Source of the DNA: Candidatus Neomicrothrix sp. UBA4542
Lineage (GTDB): Bacteria; Actinomycetota; Acidimicrobiia; Acidimicrobiales; Poriferisodalaceae
Length of the DNA: 6,557 nucleotides
Direction: 5' to 3'
Assembly: GCA_002388005.1 (NCBI GenBank)
Contig: DGLO01000097.1
Span: 1 to 6,557, forward strand
Shown piece after piece: positions 5,543 through 6,557 of this stretch (within the stretch, counting starts at the first letter, position 1; the number at the start of each line of letters is the position of its first letter). The notes under the pieces were generated by a model that was not told the DNA's origin, ran no database searches, and worked only from the letters and a program-made list of their open reading frames with translations. Both the position numbers and the translations under genes were made by a program.

Positions 5543-6542
5543 CCTCGCGATCGACCTCGGCACCGCAAACACGCTGGTGTACGAACGCGGACGCGGCATC
5601 GTGCTGAACGAGCCGTCAGTGATCGCGATGAACGAGAAAACCAATGATGTGCTCGCCATCGGCCGTGAAGCTTGGCAGATGATCGGACGGACACCCTCTT
5701 ACATCGTGGCTGTTCGTCCTCTCCGAAAAGGAGCGATCACCGATTTCGACACAACCCAGCGAATGATTCGACTGATCCTTCAGCAGGTTGGGGTGGGCCG
5801 ATTCGGCAAAACGAGAGTCGTCGTATGCGTGCCGTCGGTAATAACGCCAGTTGAACGGCGCGCCGTTACCGACGCAGCGCGTCGAGCCGGCGCGAGCGAT
5901 GTTCGGCTTATCGATCAGCCAATGGCAGCCGCGATCGGGTCGGGTTTACCAATCCACGAACCCGTCGGGAACATGGTCATTGACGTTGGGGGCGGTACTG
6001 CCGAAACGGCCATGGTGTCGATGGGAGGAATCGTCTCACTCAAAGCCATCAGAGTTGGATCCTTCGACTTTGATGTAGCGCTACAGACCTATGCCCGAAG
6101 AGTGCACGGTGTCGCAATCGGAGAGAGAACCGCCGAAGAAATCAAAGTGCAAATAGGGTCCGCCTGGGCAGGTGAAGACGAATTCGATGCGGAAGTCAAG
6201 GGGCGAGACCTCACTACCGGGTTACCGAGGACCTTTATCCTGACCCCCGATCAAGTGAGATCTGCGCTCGAAGAACCCATTCAAGCAGTTGTTGATTCTG
6301 TCATCGACTGTCTCAGTCAAGCCCCTCCCGAACTCTCCCAAGATTTACTGGTTCATGGTGTTCATTTGGTCGGAGGTGGGGGACTGCTAAGAGGTTTAGA
6401 CAAACGTCTGGCACACGACGCGCGTGTACCGGTGCGAATAGTACGTACCCCGATGGAAGCGGTAGTCCTGGGGGCAGGACGCGCTCTAGAGAATTTCGAA
6501 GCACTTTCATCGACATTCAATACCTATGGCCCTCGCTGGTAA
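5532..6542 (+). CDS. mreB: MreB-family actin-like rod-shape protein
   Basis: Bacterial actin homologue; MreB filaments sit on the inner membrane face and direct lateral wall synthesis. 336 residues from CTG 5532, matching the usual MreB length (about 330-350). Landmarks: phosphate-1 loop 'AIDLGTANTLVY' (6-17), 'GRTPSYIVAVRPLRKGAITDF' region (52-72), 'VVCVPSVITPVERRAV' (97-112; usually PSGIT), 'LIDQPMAAAIGSGLP' (126-140), phosphate-2 'VIDVGGGTAET' (149-159), 'GERTAEEIK' (197-205) and adenosine loop 'LVGGGGLLRGLD' (279-290). Start: the frame is open from TTG 5460, but homology starts with Ala-Arg-Asp-Leu, normally preceded by Met, and the Shine-Dalgarno at 5516-5523 fits CTG 5532. Possible alternatives are GTG 5514 or TTG 5460. 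Residues near the nucleotide depart from the norm (Asp128-Gln129 for Glu-Glu; Ala157 for Thr), so this may be a specialised paralogue. mreC and mreD are not seen within the window. Confidence 0.92.
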   Translation: MARDLAIDLGTANTLVYERGRGIVLNEPSVIAMNEKTNDVLAIGREAWQMIGRTPSYIVAVRPLRKGAITDFDTTQRMIRLILQQVGVGRFGKTRVVVCVPSVITPVERRAVTDAARRAGASDVRLIDQPMAAAIGSGLPIHEPVGNMVIDVGGGTAETAMVSMGGIVSLKAIRVGSFDFDVALQTYARRVHGVAIGERTAEEIKVQIGSAWAGEDEFDAEVKGRDLTTGLPRTFILTPDQVRSALEEPIQAVVDSVIDCLSQAPPELSQDLLVHGVHLVGGGGLLRGLDKRLAHDARVPVRIVRTPMEAVVLGAGRALENFEALSSTFNTYGPRW

Positions 6543-6557
6543 ATGTCGCGTGTCTCT
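6543..6557 (+). CDS. Possible start of a further gene, cut by window edge
   Basis: An ATG follows the mreB stop TAA with no gap and opens Met-Ser-Arg-Val-Ser to the end of the window. The spacing suits translational coupling in the same operon, but no clear Shine-Dalgarno precedes it and five codons are too few to identify a product. Confidence 0.35.

Noticed and set aside
5293..5694. 133-codon minus-strand open frame across the moaE end, the small gene and the mreB start
   Set aside because: Antisense to three supported genes, with Arg/Ser-rich shadow composition and no motif.
1..6557. Mobile element, CRISPR, tRNA, phage or defence-island signatures
   Set aside because: No direct-repeat arrays, terminal inverted repeats, transposase or integrase motifs, or tRNA cloverleaf seen; gene content is ordinary chromosomal.

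Overview
The window looks like chromosomal DNA of a high-GC actinobacterium. Three things point there: the PF10103-type zincin-like protein (formerly DUF2342) is essentially confined to actinobacteria, the membrane-anchored HtrA carries the actinobacterial 'WRHPSEL' box before its membrane segment, and the MFS protein has the 'DRLRGGRR' motif-A style of that phylum. The combination of an MreB of the 'ARDLAIDLGTANT' type with this MoaE and zincin-like protein suggests class Acidimicrobiia (Ilumatobacter-like or marine/freshwater relatives). That placement comes from remembered family resemblance, not from a search.

Layout. 1-1176 (+): 3' part of an MFS transporter, cut by the left edge. 1167-2366 (-): zincin-like protein, convergent with the transporter and overlapping it by 10 bases. 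2445-3404 (+): extended-SDR (NAD-epimerase-like) protein with a C-terminal membrane segment, divergent from the zincin-like gene. 3401-4765 (-): HtrA-type trypsin-fold protease with one membrane anchor and one PDZ domain, whose stop codon interlocks with that of the SDR gene. 4839-6542 (+): three-gene unit of moaE, a 71-residue single-pass membrane protein, and mreB. Each gene overlaps the next, and a further gene probably begins directly after the mreB stop. There are no RNA genes, mobile elements, CRISPR arrays or long intergenic gaps. Coding density is close to complete, and I saw no convincing terminators or promoters.

How the genes relate. Several products act at or in the envelope: MFS transporter, membrane HtrA, tail-anchored SDR, small membrane protein and cytoskeletal MreB. 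MoaE (molybdopterin synthase large subunit) is the metabolic outlier, but its overlaps suggest it is co-translated with the small membrane protein and MreB.

Most notable: three products have lost or changed residues normally needed for catalysis. The zincin-like protein has YEIAMH where HExxHH is expected. The SDR has Phe and Gln in place of the YxxxK Tyr and Lys, plus a shortened nucleotide-binding half. MreB has Asp-Gln and Thr-Ala where Glu-Glu and Thr-Thr are usual. MreB also appears to start at a CTG codon behind a good Shine-Dalgarno sequence. I did not find a clearly new multi-gene system; the best leads are these degenerate enzymes and the small membrane protein coupled to mreB.
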